Source: Methanothrix harundinacea 6Ac
GTDB taxonomy: Archaea; Halobacteriota; Methanosarcinia; Methanotrichales; Methanotrichaceae
Length of the DNA: 64,000 nucleotides
NCBI RefSeq assembly: GCF_000235565.1
Contig: NC_017527.1
Location: 1,984,001-2,048,000 of the forward strand
Direction: 5' to 3'
Shown one piece after another: positions 44,674 to 53,946 of this stretch. A program made the translations under genes and the position numbers. The notes beneath the pieces are model-generated. The model worked only from the letters and a program-made list of their open reading frames with translations, was not told the DNA's origin and made no database searches. The first letter of the stretch is position 1. The number at the start of each line of letters is the position of its first letter.

Positions 44674-46104
44674 TCAAGGTCGGAGCTGCTCTCCGACGAT
44701 GGCGTCCAGAAACTCCAGAAACTCCGCCCTCGCCTCCGGGGGGATCGTCGCCCCAGCGGCGACGTTGTGCCCTCCGCCCACCCCCCCCACCTCTTCTGCG
44801 GCCCGGAAGATCGCCTCCGCCAGGTTCAGCCCCGCCCTCACCAGGTCCTGGGTCCCCCGGGCGGAGACCTTCAGCCTCCCGTCCTCGGCGGCGGCGAAGG
44901 CGATGATCGGCTTTCTCCTGTCGGCGGTCTGAAAGCTCATCCCGGCGACGATCCCGACGATGGTATCCAGGATCCTGTCTTTGGCATCGAAGTACTGGAT
45001 GTGGGATAAGGGGACGATCCCCTCCTCCTTCACCAGCTTCAGGCCGTTTACCAGGTTCTGCCGATGCTCGGCGAGAAGAAGCCTCGCCTCCTCCAGCCCC
45101 CGGCCCCGGTCCCCGAGGCAGACCGCAAGGCCGACCCCCGAGTGGCCGTACCGGGCGGTGGCGTTGAGGAGGGTCGAGTACTCGCTCGCGTCCCGGAGCT
45201 CCGTCCCCTCCTGCTCGGAGAGGAGGGTGTAGACCTCGCCGACGAGCCTCTCCAGCTGGGCGTTGGAGAGGCCGGCCCGCAGGCCCCGTCTCACCAGGGC
45301 CGAGGCGATCCTCCCCTTCTCCTCGGGGCTCATGTCGATCCACCGCCGCCACCTCTCTCCCTTCAGCCTGATCCCCTGCTCCTTCAGAAAGGATATGCAG
45401 GCGTCCTCGTCCCCCGAGAGGCCCGGTATATACGGATCGGAGGAGAACTCCAGCATCTTGAAGACCGGCCTCGTCTGCTTTCCGAAGAGCTTCAGGTCGC
45501 GGCAGTAGGAGAGGACCTCAGCCCCGACCCCCACCTCCAGGACCCACCGGTTGAGGCCGACGAGCCTTCCCCTCGCCATGTCCTGGAGGTCCCCGACGGC
45601 GCCCACTATCGCCAAGGCCGATAGGTCATCATTTCCGCCTCCGGAGCCGACGGCCCCGGCGAGGGCCCGGGCGAGGAGGAAGGAGGAGCCGCTCCCGGAG
45701 AGGTGGGTTGCGCCGTCGAGGCCGACTAGGTGGGGGTTTATGTGGAGATCCACCCCCGACCCCTGGGGGCGGTGGTGGTCGGCGACGACCGCCGATAGGC
45801 CCATCTCGAGGATCTCCGCCTGCATCCCGGACCCGAGGTCGGTGAAGATGACGAGGTCGGGGCCGAGGTCGGCGATCTCCTCCAGGGCGGGGAGGTCCAG
45901 CTGCCTGAAGAAGAGGGTCTTGCGGTCTACCCCCGCCCGATCGAGGGCGATCGAGATTATACCGGCGGAGGTGAGGCCGTCGGCGTCGACGTGGGAGGCG
46001 ACGACCACCTCCTTCTGGCGGATTATAGATTCAGCGGCCCTCTCCGAGATCCGGGCGAGGGTCGAGAGCTCGTCGTCAAACCCCGCCCCTTCTGCATCGG
46101 TCAT
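44674..46104 (-). CDS. DHH-family RecJ-like nuclease
   Basis: 476 residues. DHH-domain motifs are intact: SHVDADGLTSAGI, IFTDLGSG and VVADHHRPQG. The C-terminal DHHA1 domain ends with GGVGGGHNVAAGATIP. This matches archaeal RecJ-like single-strand exonucleases, including the GINS-associated nuclease GAN; which paralogue it is cannot be fixed from the sequence alone. It uses manganese ions at the Asp/His cluster for 5'-3' nucleic acid degradation. It converges with the secreted protein gene; a TnpB element lies just upstream. Confidence 0.88.
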   Translation of the reverse strand: MTDAEGAGFDDELSTLARISERAAESIIRQKEVVVASHVDADGLTSAGIISIALDRAGVDRKTLFFRQLDLPALEEIADLGPDLVIFTDLGSGMQAEILEMGLSAVVADHHRPQGSGVDLHINPHLVGLDGATHLSGSGSSFLLARALAGAVGSGGGNDDLSALAIVGAVGDLQDMARGRLVGLNRWVLEVGVGAEVLSYCRDLKLFGKQTRPVFKMLEFSSDPYIPGLSGDEDACISFLKEQGIRLKGERWRRWIDMSPEEKGRIASALVRRGLRAGLSNAQLERLVGEVYTLLSEQEGTELRDASEYSTLLNATARYGHSGVGLAVCLGDRGRGLEEARLLLAEHRQNLVNGLKLVKEEGIVPLSHIQYFDAKDRILDTIVGIVAGMSFQTADRRKPIIAFAAAEDGRLKVSARGTQDLVRAGLNLAEAIFRAAEEVGGVGGGHNVAAGATIPPEARAEFLEFLDAIVGEQLRP

Positions 46105-46144
46105 CCCTCCTCCATCGCCACCGGCCTCTTTAGACCTTTCGCTG

Positions 46145-46300
46145 AGGTGACTACTCCCCGCCCTGAAGGGCGGAGCTTCTAGCTTTTGGCAGAGACTGTA
46201 GCCCCAGTCTCAAAATGTTTATCGCCGCATTCTCATCACGGTCCATGACTAGCCCGCATTGAGGACATTCATGGACCCGATCCGATAGCGACTTGTTGAC
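46145..46300 (-). ncRNA. Candidate omega RNA at tnpB 3' end
   Basis: In characterised IS605-group elements the guide RNA overlaps the tnpB 3' end and finishes at the right end. Here the strong hairpin at 46158-46173 occupies that place, and the guide would be read from the sequence just beyond (below about 46145). The limits are inferred, not seen. Confidence 0.35.
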
Positions 46301-47290
46301 TTTAAGACCGCACCTGGAACATAGCTGACTTGTGTTCCTAGGATCTACTAGAACCACTTTCGAACCGGCGCTCTCAGCCTTGTACGATGTGGTTATTACT
46401 AGCATCCTCCAGGCAGCGTCTGATATGCCTTTAGCCAGGCAGTGGTTCTTAAGCATGTTCGTGATACTCAGATCCTCGAAAGCAATCAGCCCAAACCTTT
46501 CGACCAGGTTATGACTGACCTGATGGGCAAAATCGTATCTGCGGTTGGCTATCCGCTCATGGGTCTGCTGGACGACTTTGAGAGCTTTCCACCTCTCAGG
46601 AGTTCCCTTCTCATATTTGGATAGTCGTCTTTGAGCTTTGGCCAACGCCTTCTCCTCAGATCGAAAGAACCGGGGGTTATCGATCTTCTCTCCGTTGGAG
46701 AGCGTAGCGAAACTCTCCAGCCCCACATCGATGCCCGCCATCAACCCATCTTTCCAGGGAGGCTTCGGAGGATCATCGATCTCCACTGAGAAGCAGGCAA
46801 ACCATTTTCCGGTCGAAGATCTCCGAACGGTTAACCTCTTGATCTTACCTTCGATGGGTCGGTGGAGCTTGATCTTGATATCTCCGATCTTGGAGAGACG
46901 CAGCTTCCCTAAAGACAGTTTGAATCCCAGCTGTGGATAGGTGAACGAATCATACCATCCTTTCCCCTTGAACCTGGGATACCCCGGGGCCTCTCCTGCT
47001 TTGACCCTTCGGAAGAACGCTTTAAAGGCCAGATCTACCCGTTCTTGGACGTTCTGGAGGGTCTGAGAGAATACCTCCGTTAGTTCTGGTTTGTTTTTCT
47101 TCCACTCTGGCAGCAAGTTGTGAGTCTCATACTTAGATACGGATTTGCCTTCTTGTTCGAAAGAGTTTTTTCGATATGCTAAAGTCTCATTATAGGTCCA
47201 TCTGCACAGCTCCAAGGTCTGTTCCATCTTAGACCGCTGTGCTTTTGTCGGATAGATTCTATATTTGAAGGCTTTAAGCATTATACTCAC
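46151..47290 (-). CDS. tnpB: TnpB RNA-guided nuclease (IS605 family OrfB)
   Basis: 379 residues, complete. The RuvC-like triad is visible: GIDVGLESFA (Asp near 188), FEDLSI (Glu near 273) and MDRDENAAINIL (Asp near 351). The zinc ribbon CSRCGLKVNKSL...CPQCG lies just before the last Asp. TnpB enzymes cleave DNA guided by an RNA from the element's right end, helping keep the element in place. All key residues are intact, so activity is plausible. The C-terminal residues SSALQGGE are encoded inside the right-end hairpin. Confidence 0.93.
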   Translation of the reverse strand: MSIMLKAFKYRIYPTKAQRSKMEQTLELCRWTYNETLAYRKNSFEQEGKSVSKYETHNLLPEWKKNKPELTEVFSQTLQNVQERVDLAFKAFFRRVKAGEAPGYPRFKGKGWYDSFTYPQLGFKLSLGKLRLSKIGDIKIKLHRPIEGKIKRLTVRRSSTGKWFACFSVEIDDPPKPPWKDGLMAGIDVGLESFATLSNGEKIDNPRFFRSEEKALAKAQRRLSKYEKGTPERWKALKVVQQTHERIANRRYDFAHQVSHNLVERFGLIAFEDLSITNMLKNHCLAKGISDAAWRMLVITTSYKAESAGSKVVLVDPRNTSQLCSRCGLKVNKSLSDRVHECPQCGLVMDRDENAAINILRLGLQSLPKARSSALQGGE

Positions 47291-47375
47291 TTATGCTGCT
47301 ATAATATTTAAAGATTCATCGCTTAAGGCGGGGTACGATTCATCCCCGGCCTAAAGACCGGGGTTTTCTCTACCC

Positions 47376-47603
47376 CTGCACCCCGCCACTATAAAAGGAG
47401 GTGAGTGGGACCACTCCCTGCCGGAGGATGGAGGCCGATCCGTTGATCGAGGAGTCCAAAGGAGGCCTTCCTCTTGGTCGGCGCCTCCCTCCTGGAGGTC
47501 GGGCTCGTCTTTTGGGGATCGCTCTCCATCCAGGAAGAGGCCCCTTCTCCGCGCGGATGCAGCGCTATAGATCGAACTTCAGGCCAACGGTAGGAGGTAA
47601 AAG
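47376..47603. other. Non-coding stretch upstream of a small ORF
   Basis: With the element's left end (47291-47375) this makes over 300 bases without a convincing gene. It is GC-rich, and the open frame in it (47401-47685) shows no protein-like pattern. The only clear signal is a strong ribosome site at 47593-47598 belonging to the next ORF. Confidence 0.35.
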
Positions 47604-47789
47604 ATGGCGGCGATATCCCATAAGACCCAGGCCATGGGACCCGGCTCCACAGATCAGGAGAAGATCAAGGAGGAGGACCATCTGAGCCTCGAAGAGGCTG
47701 CAGAGTTCTTTGAGGAGGAGCGAGGGGCCGCCTCATGCATCTTTTTTCATGGTGGCCGGAGGTGGCTTGGGATGATCGCCGCAAAATGA
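47604..47789 (+). CDS. Small protein of unknown function
   Basis: 61 residues. A very good ribosome site (GGAGGT) lies five bases before the ATG, the main support. The middle is acidic and helical (EEDHLSLEEAAEFFEEERG), with one Cys and a basic patch near the end (FFHGGRRWLG). No family recognised. It precedes the dodecin gene by 125 bases, but dodecin has its own TATA box. Confidence 0.45.
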   Translation: MAAISHKTQAMGPGSTDQEKIKEEDHLSLEEAAEFFEEERGAASCIFFHGGRRWLGMIAAK

Positions 47790-47857
47790 GATGACTTCGC
47801 CCCCGGTCTCCGGGGTGGATGGGACGGATAGAAGCCTCGCCCCCTGACCCTGGAAAA

Positions 47858-47868
47858 ATTATATAAAC
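47858..47868 (+). promoter_or_regulatory. TATA box of dodecin gene
   Basis: attatataaac predicts a transcription start near 47890, with a leader of about 25 bases containing aaggaggt before the ATG at 47915. Confidence 0.6.
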
Positions 47869-47914
47869 TTTGACTTCAATAATTATAATTCACATTTCTA
47901 AGGAGGTATAACCA

Positions 47915-48133
47915 ATGACCGAGAGCGTATATAAGATTGTGGAGCTGGTGGGGTCCTCCCCGACCAGCTGGGAAGATGCGGCGAAGTCAGCCATCGAGAA
48001 GGCGGCCAAGAGCCTGAGGGACCTGAGGGTCGCCGAGGTGAGGGAGCTGGACGTGAAGCTCGAAGGCGGAAAGATCGTCGCCTACAGGGCTAAGGTGAGG
48101 GTCTCGTTCAAGATAGAGGGGGATGTGGACTAA
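47915..48133 (+). CDS. Dodecin family flavin-binding protein
   Basis: 72 residues, the normal size. SVYKIVELVGSSPTSWEDAA, AKSLRDLRVAEVRELDVKLE and AYRAKVRVSFKIEGD match the single helix wrapped by a three-stranded sheet of dodecins, which assemble as hollow dodecamers storing flavins. The conserved aromatic after SPTS is Trp (flavin-stacking). A clear TATA box and aaggaggt ribosome site support strong expression. Confidence 0.92.
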   Translation: MTESVYKIVELVGSSPTSWEDAAKSAIEKAAKSLRDLRVAEVRELDVKLEGGKIVAYRAKVRVSFKIEGDVD

Positions 48134-48274
48134 GGCCTCATAGCTAGCCCCTCGGTCATCAGGTCGATCGGCTTACCAGATCCCTCCGGAAATTCGGTGA
48201 AGCGATCGACCCATTTTAATTTTTTCTCTGTTCAAGGGATCGATCTCATATTCCAATTTATTATTGGTGATACT

Positions 48275-48658
48275 ATGACTAACATCGTCGAAGCGACGGA
48301 CATAAGCTGGGAGGAGGTGGTCGAGAGGTCCGTGGGGCCCACCCTCGTCATGTTCCACTCCCCCGCCTGCCCTCACTGCCGGATGATGATGCCCTCCTTT
48401 GAGGAGTACGCGAGGGAGTTTGAGGGCAAAGTGAAGTTCGTCCGGATCAACGTCATGGAGAACTCCTTCACCCCCGAGAGGTACGGCGTCATGGCCACCC
48501 CGACCTTCAAGCTCTTCTGCGGCGGAAGGCCGGTGCTGGAGATGGTGGGGGCCGCCGGCCCATCCCTCTTAAAGAAGATGGTGGAGGACGGCCTCACCTC
48601 CGGGGCGGAGTGCGCGCGTCGGTCGACCCCCATCGACTACAACGTCGGCTACGTCTGA
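48275..48658 (+). CDS. Thioredoxin-fold protein, CPHC active site
   Basis: 127 residues from ATG 48275, after GGTGATAC; an upstream ATG at 48197 gives an implausible tail. LVMFHSPACPHCRMMMP holds the redox motif CPHC, and GVMATPTFKLFCGG the cis-proline loop. The CPHC motif and the additional C-terminal Cys (SGAECARR) differ from classical thioredoxin (CGPC). No signal peptide, so cytoplasmic. Probably a disulfide reductase or oxidoreductase; partner unknown. Confidence 0.87.
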   Translation: MTNIVEATDISWEEVVERSVGPTLVMFHSPACPHCRMMMPSFEEYAREFEGKVKFVRINVMENSFTPERYGVMATPTFKLFCGGRPVLEMVGAAGPSLLKKMVEDGLTSGAECARRSTPIDYNVGYV

Positions 48659-48906
48659 GGCGGGACCGTCTTTTTCGCCCCCCTCTTCCTGCCCCCTCTT
48701 ACACCGCCGCTTCTCCTGCCGATTTTAATCCAGCAATCGGAGCCGACAATAATTCCAAACAATTAATCATTATGGGTATTATAAGATGATACAAATTTAT
48801 ATTAGATAGTTATAAATAACCATGCGCCTTAGGATCTATTTTGTGCGGACCCGTCGGATGCGAGAGGCCGCACCCCACGACCCGAGATGGCGGATTTCGG
48901 GGGTGC

Positions 48907-49245
48907 ATGAAGGTGCAGCAGGATTGTTTTGGAGTTAAGGATCAGAGAAGCCTGGAGAACCTGGTGAGTAAGGGGGCGGGGATCAGGATAGACTCCGACT
49001 CCCTGAGCCCGCCGGTCCTCTCTCTTCTGGCCGAGGTCTTCGCCGAAGAGGCGAAGCCTACCTATCGGGATCTGATGGAGATCGTCGCCGAGTTTCTCTT
49101 CAGCAGCAGCTACAGCCGCCGGGATCTTCGAATCCTCATGAGAAGACTTGGAGTCGAGGACTCGGAGATGCAGAAGAACCTCATCTACATGGCTCGGTCC
49201 TGGCACAACCGGGACCCCTTAACCCCCTACTCAGGAAACAGGTGA
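48907..49245 (+). CDS. Small protein of unknown function
   Basis: 112 residues from ATG 48907. The frame is open further back to a GTG at 48841, which would add a Cys-rich extension (CGPVGCERPH...GGFRGC). The helical core (SLSPPVLSLLAEVFAEEA, DLMEIVAEFLFSSSYSRRDLRILMRRLG) looks like a real folded domain. No family recognised. It converges with alaS. Confidence 0.55.
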   Translation: MKVQQDCFGVKDQRSLENLVSKGAGIRIDSDSLSPPVLSLLAEVFAEEAKPTYRDLMEIVAEFLFSSSYSRRDLRILMRRLGVEDSEMQKNLIYMARSWHNRDPLTPYSGNR

Positions 49246-49298
49246 GGAAGAGCGCCTCGGAGCCGAGATGGGCTGGTAAAAGAGGATAAGAGGATAGC

Positions 49299-52061
49299 TC
49301 AGGCCCCGGAGGCGGCCCGGACCTTCGCCAGACCCGCCTCCAGCGCCTCCGAGAGCCGCTCCGCCCGGGGACCGCCTCCCTGGGCGATCTCGGGCTTTCC
49401 GCCGCCCCCGCCGCCGACGACCTTGGTCGCGGCCTTGACGATCTCCCCGGCCGCAAGGCCTCTGGCTAAACCCGTCTTCCCCACGGCGGCGACGATCTTC
49501 GCCCCCTCCTTCTCGCTTCCCAGGATCGCGACGTAGTCCTTCCCCGAGATCATGGAGGCCGCCTTGATCAGCTCCTCGACGTCGGCGTTCTCCAGGGTCG
49601 CCACGACCACCTTGAGGTCGCCTGCTTCGATGGCCCTGCTGGTCAGGCTCTCCACCTGGGCCCGGGCCAGCTCCTCTTTGAGGCGGGCCGCCTCCTTCTT
49701 GAGGTCCTTCCACTCCTCGAAGAACCTGGTAGCGGTCCTGGGGAGCTGCTCCGCGGGGACGCTGAGGGCTTCGGCGGCTCCGAAGAGGAGGTCGTCTTTC
49801 TCCTGACCCCGGAGGACGGCGGCCTCGCCGGCCGCAAACTCGATCCTCTCCACCCCGTCCTGGACCCGCTCGGTCCTGAGGACCTTGATGGGGCCGACCA
49901 TCCCAGTGTTGGTGCAGTGGGTCCCGGCGCAGGCCTCGACGTCGGTCCCCATCTGGACGACCCGGATAGACTTCCCCGGCGGGACGCCCCCCTGGTAGAG
50001 CTCGAAGCCGAACCTCTTCTCCGCCTCGGACCTGTCGAGCCACCCCGTCGATATGGGGATGTTCTCCATCACCATCCTGTTCGCCAGGAGCTCGATCTCC
50101 TTCAGCTCCTCCCGGGTTATCCGCTTGTAGTGGGAGATGTCGAGGCGGGCCCGGTCCTCGGCCTTCTGGGCACCGGCCTGCCAGATGTGGCTTCCCAGGA
50201 CCTTCTTCGCCGAGTCGTGGATGATGTGGGCGGCGGTGTGGTGTCTGGCGAGGGCGAGCCTCCGGGAGATATCCACCTCCCCCTCGATGAAGTCGCCGGG
50301 CCGGACCTCGGCGGCGGCGGCCTCCGACTCCTCCTCGGCGATCCTGTGGAGGACGACCCTTCCCGCCGCCTGGACGTCGACGACCCTGAAGGCCCCCGAC
50401 CCCTTCCGGATCAGGCCGCGGTCTCCGGGCTGGCCGCCCCCCTCGGGGTAGAAGAGGGTCTGGTCCAGGACGACCGCCCCGTCGACGAGGCCGAGGACCC
50501 TCGCCTGGAACTTCCTCTCGAAGGGGCGCTCGTAGAAGAGCCGGCGGGTCTCGGGGAGGTCGATCTTCGACTCCTCCTTCTCCAACTTCTCGGCCTTGAT
50601 GTGGGTGCTCGCGACCCGGGAGTAGAAGTTGTCGGGGAGCTCGACCTCGACCCCCTCCTCCAGGGCCGCCTCCCTGGCGATCTCCGGCGGTATCCCGTGG
50701 GAGTCGTAGAGGGATATCATCTCCGAGAGGGGGATCGTCTCCCCCCTCTTCCCGCGCCCCTCGGCGATCCTCTTCACGAGGCGCCGGCCCTTCTCCAGGG
50801 TCTCGGCGTACCTCTCCTCCTCCTGGTCGAGGATCTCGACGATGGTTCCGAGCCTTCCATCGAGGTCGGTGTAGTCGAGCCTCGAGATCTGCATCGATAC
50901 CAGGTCGGATAGAGGCACCTCGATGGAGAGGTCCTTCATCTGCCGGAGGGTCCTCCGGATGACGAGGCGGGCGAGGTAGCCCGCCTTGACGTTGGAGGGG
51001 ATGATCCCGTCCCCGAGCATGTAGGCGAGGCACCTCGTGTGGTCAGCGACGGCGTAGATCCGCTCCAGAGGGGTGATGATCTCGTCGAGCTTCTCCGCCG
51101 AGATCCCTATCTCCTTTGCGACGCGCCCCCGGAGGTCCCGGAGGGTCGCATCCTCCAGGTCGACCATCCCGGCGAGGCGGGCGTTCGAGGCGAGGATCCG
51201 GGCCCGCTCCTCGTCGGATACAGAAGATTGAAGCCCCGCGAGATCCGTAATGGTGGCCACCACGTCGGGGAAGATGGCGTCGTATATCGTCGGGGAGCCC
51301 CTGGAGGCCCAGACGAACCTCTCCAGGCCGTAGCCGGTGTCGACGATGTAGTTATCCATCCGGTCGTACCGCTCTCCCTTGATCAAGTGCTCGCCCCGGG
51401 GCGAGAGCTTCATATCCATAAAGACGAGGGTCGCGAGCTCGAGGCCTCCCATCATCACCTCGACGGAGGGGCCGGCGTTCCCTCCTCCGGCCCAGGGCGA
51501 CTCCTTGTAGGTTATGGCCAGGGGATCGGCCCCCAGGCCCAGGAGGAGCTCGTCGCAGAGGGCGACGGTCCTGTCCTTCCAGTAGATCTCCTCCTCGGGG
51601 GTGTTGAAGACGTGGTGGGCCATCATCTCGAAGGTGGTGAGGTGGCGGCCGCTCCTCCCGACGGAGTCGAGGTCGTCGAGCCTGATGCAGGGCTGGGATA
51701 CCGTCAGGGGGTTTGCGGGCGGGGGTACCTCCCCCGAGGTGATGAAGGGCTGAAAGTCGGCGATGGAGGCTATGGTGAGGTAGATGTCGTCCCTCCACCG
51801 CGCTATCACCGGATACCTCTTTATCCGGGTGTGGCCCTTTCCCTCGAAGAAGGAGAGGTAGTGCTCCCGCATCTCGTCCAGGCCGATCTCCCGGCGGAAG
51901 ACCGGCGATCCTATGAAGGTGTAGGGATCGCAGGGAGGGTCTCCGCAGGTGGTCCTGGAGGGGTCCCTCGTCCAGAAGCTGCCGCCGCACCTCTCGCAGG
52001 TCTTCCGGGTGAAGCCCTCGTCTTTGAAGAACTCCAGATGGTAAGCGTCCTCGGGGAACAT
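49299..52061 (-). CDS. alaS: Alanyl-tRNA synthetase
   Basis: 920 residues, archaeal type. Class II core: the N-terminal CERCGGSFWTRD zinc site typical of archaea, FQPFITSGEVPPPANPL and ESPWAGGGNAGPS. The editing domain has HHTAAHIIHDSAKKVLG and CAGTHCTNTGMVG, with conserved His and Cys zinc ligands, and the C-terminal C-Ala domain ends in GGGGGGKPEIAQGGG. Start: ATG 52061 fits the family N-terminus (FPEDAYHLEFFKDEGF); a TTG at 52070 would add three residues. Confidence 0.95.
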   Translation of the reverse strand: MFPEDAYHLEFFKDEGFTRKTCERCGGSFWTRDPSRTTCGDPPCDPYTFIGSPVFRREIGLDEMREHYLSFFEGKGHTRIKRYPVIARWRDDIYLTIASIADFQPFITSGEVPPPANPLTVSQPCIRLDDLDSVGRSGRHLTTFEMMAHHVFNTPEEEIYWKDRTVALCDELLLGLGADPLAITYKESPWAGGGNAGPSVEVMMGGLELATLVFMDMKLSPRGEHLIKGERYDRMDNYIVDTGYGLERFVWASRGSPTIYDAIFPDVVATITDLAGLQSSVSDEERARILASNARLAGMVDLEDATLRDLRGRVAKEIGISAEKLDEIITPLERIYAVADHTRCLAYMLGDGIIPSNVKAGYLARLVIRRTLRQMKDLSIEVPLSDLVSMQISRLDYTDLDGRLGTIVEILDQEEERYAETLEKGRRLVKRIAEGRGKRGETIPLSEMISLYDSHGIPPEIAREAALEEGVEVELPDNFYSRVASTHIKAEKLEKEESKIDLPETRRLFYERPFERKFQARVLGLVDGAVVLDQTLFYPEGGGQPGDRGLIRKGSGAFRVVDVQAAGRVVLHRIAEEESEAAAAEVRPGDFIEGEVDISRRLALARHHTAAHIIHDSAKKVLGSHIWQAGAQKAEDRARLDISHYKRITREELKEIELLANRMVMENIPISTGWLDRSEAEKRFGFELYQGGVPPGKSIRVVQMGTDVEACAGTHCTNTGMVGPIKVLRTERVQDGVERIEFAAGEAAVLRGQEKDDLLFGAAEALSVPAEQLPRTATRFFEEWKDLKKEAARLKEELARAQVESLTSRAIEAGDLKVVVATLENADVEELIKAASMISGKDYVAILGSEKEGAKIVAAVGKTGLARGLAAGEIVKAATKVVGGGGGGKPEIAQGGGPRAERLSEALEAGLAKVRAASGA

Positions 52062-52179
52062 TTCGATCAAGTCCGAATTAACCGGGATGGATGAGCGAAT
52101 AGCCCGATCCCCTAAAAGGCTTTCTCAGGGAGAGGGATAATAGGATGAGAGGGATATGGGGAGGGAAAAAGGAGATAGG

Positions 52180-52434
52180 ATGGCCGAGTTTGATAAGGGG
52201 AGAAGACACCCCAGGGAGATCCTGAACGAGATCAAGTGGCGGGGCCTCGATATGGAGAGGTGCGAGATCGAGGTCCTCCACCGGGGGGCTCCGAAGGACA
52301 GGATCACCCTGAAGGGGAGCGAGATCTCCCTCGGCAGGTCCTTCTTCGCCCGAGGCGAGACGATGATCCCTTACCACCGGATCCTCCGGATCTGGTACGA
52401 CGGGAGGACGGTCTATTCGAGGGCTGCCAGATGA
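52180..52434 (+). CDS. UPF0248 / MJ1316-domain protein
   Basis: 84 residues from ATG 52180, preceded by GGAG; an ATG at 52156 is less likely. HPREILNEIKW, EVLHRGAPKDRITLKGSEI, GRSFF and MIPYHRILRIWYDG are the complete family pattern (PF04457, DUF504). Related domains have been proposed to recognise RNA cyclic-phosphate ends. The TGA overlaps the next gene's ATG (ATGA), so the two are coupled. Confidence 0.9.
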   Translation: MAEFDKGRRHPREILNEIKWRGLDMERCEIEVLHRGAPKDRITLKGSEISLGRSFFARGETMIPYHRILRIWYDGRTVYSRAAR

Positions 52435-53465
52435 GACCGGATGGAGCGGAGATGCAGGAGGCGGTCGCAGGCTTCTCGGAGCTTTACGACCTCCTCATCG
52501 CCCCCATCAAGACGAGGCTCCTCCTCACCGGGATCGAGCTTGGGGTCTTCGACCACCTCGGGGAGAGGAGGTCGTCGGAGGAGCTGGCGGAGATCCTCGG
52601 CGGCTCTCCCGAGACGACGAGGATCTTCCTCGACGGCCTTGCCGCCTTCGACCTCGTCGTCAAGGAGGAGGGGCTCTACCAGAACTCGGGGATCGCAGCG
52701 AACCATCTCGCCCGCGATGGCCCCGCCCCCGTCGGAGGGTATCTATTGGAGGTCTGGCGGCAGATAGAGTCGGCCCTTGAGGAGATGCCCCGGCTCGTCG
52801 TCGAAGGCCCACCGGGAGAGGGGATGGCGGCTGAGGCGACGTCGTCGGCGGCGGACCGTTGGGCGGCCGCCGTCGCCGAGTACCAGCGGGCCGGGGTCGC
52901 CGAGATGGTGGCGAGGGCGATCGGAGAGCTTCCGGAGGCGCCATCCTTCCGGAGGATGCTGGACCTGGGGGGCGGGCCGGGGCTGATCTCTGTGGCGGTG
53001 GTGGCCGCCCACCCGGAGATGAGGGGCGTCGTCTTCGACCTCCCGCCGGTGGCGGAGGCTGCCGAGAGGTTCGTCCGGGAGGCGGAGATGGAGGGGCGGG
53101 TGGAGGTGGTCGCCGGGGACTTCTCCCAGGACCCCATCGGAGGGGAGTACGACCTCATCCTCGCCTCCGCCTCCCTCTACTCCTCTCGGGGGAGGCTCGA
53201 TCCCCTGATGAAGAAGGTCTTGGACGCCCTGAACCCCGGCGGCGTCTTTGTGAGCCTCCACGACGGCCTCACCGCCGAGAGGACGAAGCCGACGGCGATG
53301 AAGCTCGGATGGCTCCCGGCGGAGCTTCTGAGGGGCGAGATCGCCTTCGACCGGGGGGAGATCGCCTCCTCGATGAAGAGGGCGGGCTTCAGGTCCATAT
53401 CCTCGAGGACGCTCTCCTCCCCCGCGGGTCCGATGGAGATGGACGCCGGGCGAAAGCCTGGATAA
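52431..53465 (+). CDS. SAM-dependent methyltransferase (O-methyltransferase-2-like)
   Basis: 344 residues. The N-terminal winged-helix dimerisation domain (IKTRLLLTGIELGVFDHLG...SSEELAEILGG) precedes a Rossmann methyltransferase with motif I MLDLGGGPGLISVAVV near residue 180 and VVAGDFSQDPIGGEYDLIL. The layout is that of acetylserotonin/plant-type O-methyltransferases (PF00891), which occur in methanogens with unknown substrates. The ATG at 52431 overlaps the UPF0248 stop. Confidence 0.87.
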   Translation: MRPDGAEMQEAVAGFSELYDLLIAPIKTRLLLTGIELGVFDHLGERRSSEELAEILGGSPETTRIFLDGLAAFDLVVKEEGLYQNSGIAANHLARDGPAPVGGYLLEVWRQIESALEEMPRLVVEGPPGEGMAAEATSSAADRWAAAVAEYQRAGVAEMVARAIGELPEAPSFRRMLDLGGGPGLISVAVVAAHPEMRGVVFDLPPVAEAAERFVREAEMEGRVEVVAGDFSQDPIGGEYDLILASASLYSSRGRLDPLMKKVLDALNPGGVFVSLHDGLTAERTKPTAMKLGWLPAELLRGEIAFDRGEIASSMKRAGFRSISSRTLSSPAGPMEMDAGRKPG

Positions 53466-53499
53466 GATATTTATCCCGGGTCCGATAATTTTTGACAGG

Positions 53500-53946
53500 A
53501 TGAAGACCGAGATCCAGCCCCCGACGATCTTCGCCGCCCTCCTCGTCCTATCCGCCGCGTTACACTACTCATATCCAACGCGACAGGTGGCGGATCCTCC
53601 ATGGGCTTTTGTTGGATTTCTGCTCATCGGCCTCGGCGTCATCTTGAACCTGTGGGCGGATTCTCTCTTCAAGAGGAGGAAGACCACGGTGAAGCCCCGG
53701 GAGATGCCCACCGCCCTCGTAATCTCAGGCCCCTTCCGGATCAGCCGCCACCCGATGTATCTGGGGATGGCCGCGATCCTCCTCGGGGAGGCGGTCGTCT
53801 TCGGCTCTCTTGCGAGCTTCTCCTTCCCGTTGATCTTCGCGGGCCTGATGGAGGCGCTCTTCATCCGAAGGGAGGAGGAGATGCTGGAGGAGGCCTTCGG
53901 CGAGGAGTACCTCGACTACAGGAGAAGGGTTCGCCGCTGGATCTGA
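53500..53946 (+). CDS. Isoprenylcysteine carboxyl methyltransferase-like membrane protein
   Basis: 148 residues with about four membrane segments. The C-terminal signature GPFRISRHPMYLGMAAILLG and FIRREEEMLEEAFGEEYLDYRRRVRRWI is that of the ICMT/PEMT family, which binds AdoMet at the membrane face. Prokaryotic substrates are mostly unknown and lipid or small-molecule methylation is possible. It follows the methyltransferase gene by 34 bases. Confidence 0.88.
   Translation: MKTEIQPPTIFAALLVLSAALHYSYPTRQVADPPWAFVGFLLIGLGVILNLWADSLFKRRKTTVKPREMPTALVISGPFRISRHPMYLGMAAILLGEAVVFGSLASFSFPLIFAGLMEALFIRREEEMLEEAFGEEYLDYRRRVRRWI

Larger units (their letters stand above)
46145..47375 (-). mobile_element. 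IS605/IS1341-type element carrying tnpB only
   Basis: The right-end hairpin CCGCCC-TGAA-GGGCGG (46158-46173) overlaps the tnpB stop region, and a left-end hairpin CCCCGG...CCGGGG (47344-47363) lies upstream of tnpB. Both are typical of IS605-group subterminal structures. There is no TnpA (HUH) transposase, so it depends on one elsewhere. Limits are approximate because these elements have no inverted repeats or target duplication. Confidence 0.65.

Noticed and set aside
49231-51033. 600-codon minus-strand frame over alaS
   Set aside because: Lies in another frame of alaS, dominated by Arg, Gly and Pro; no domain.
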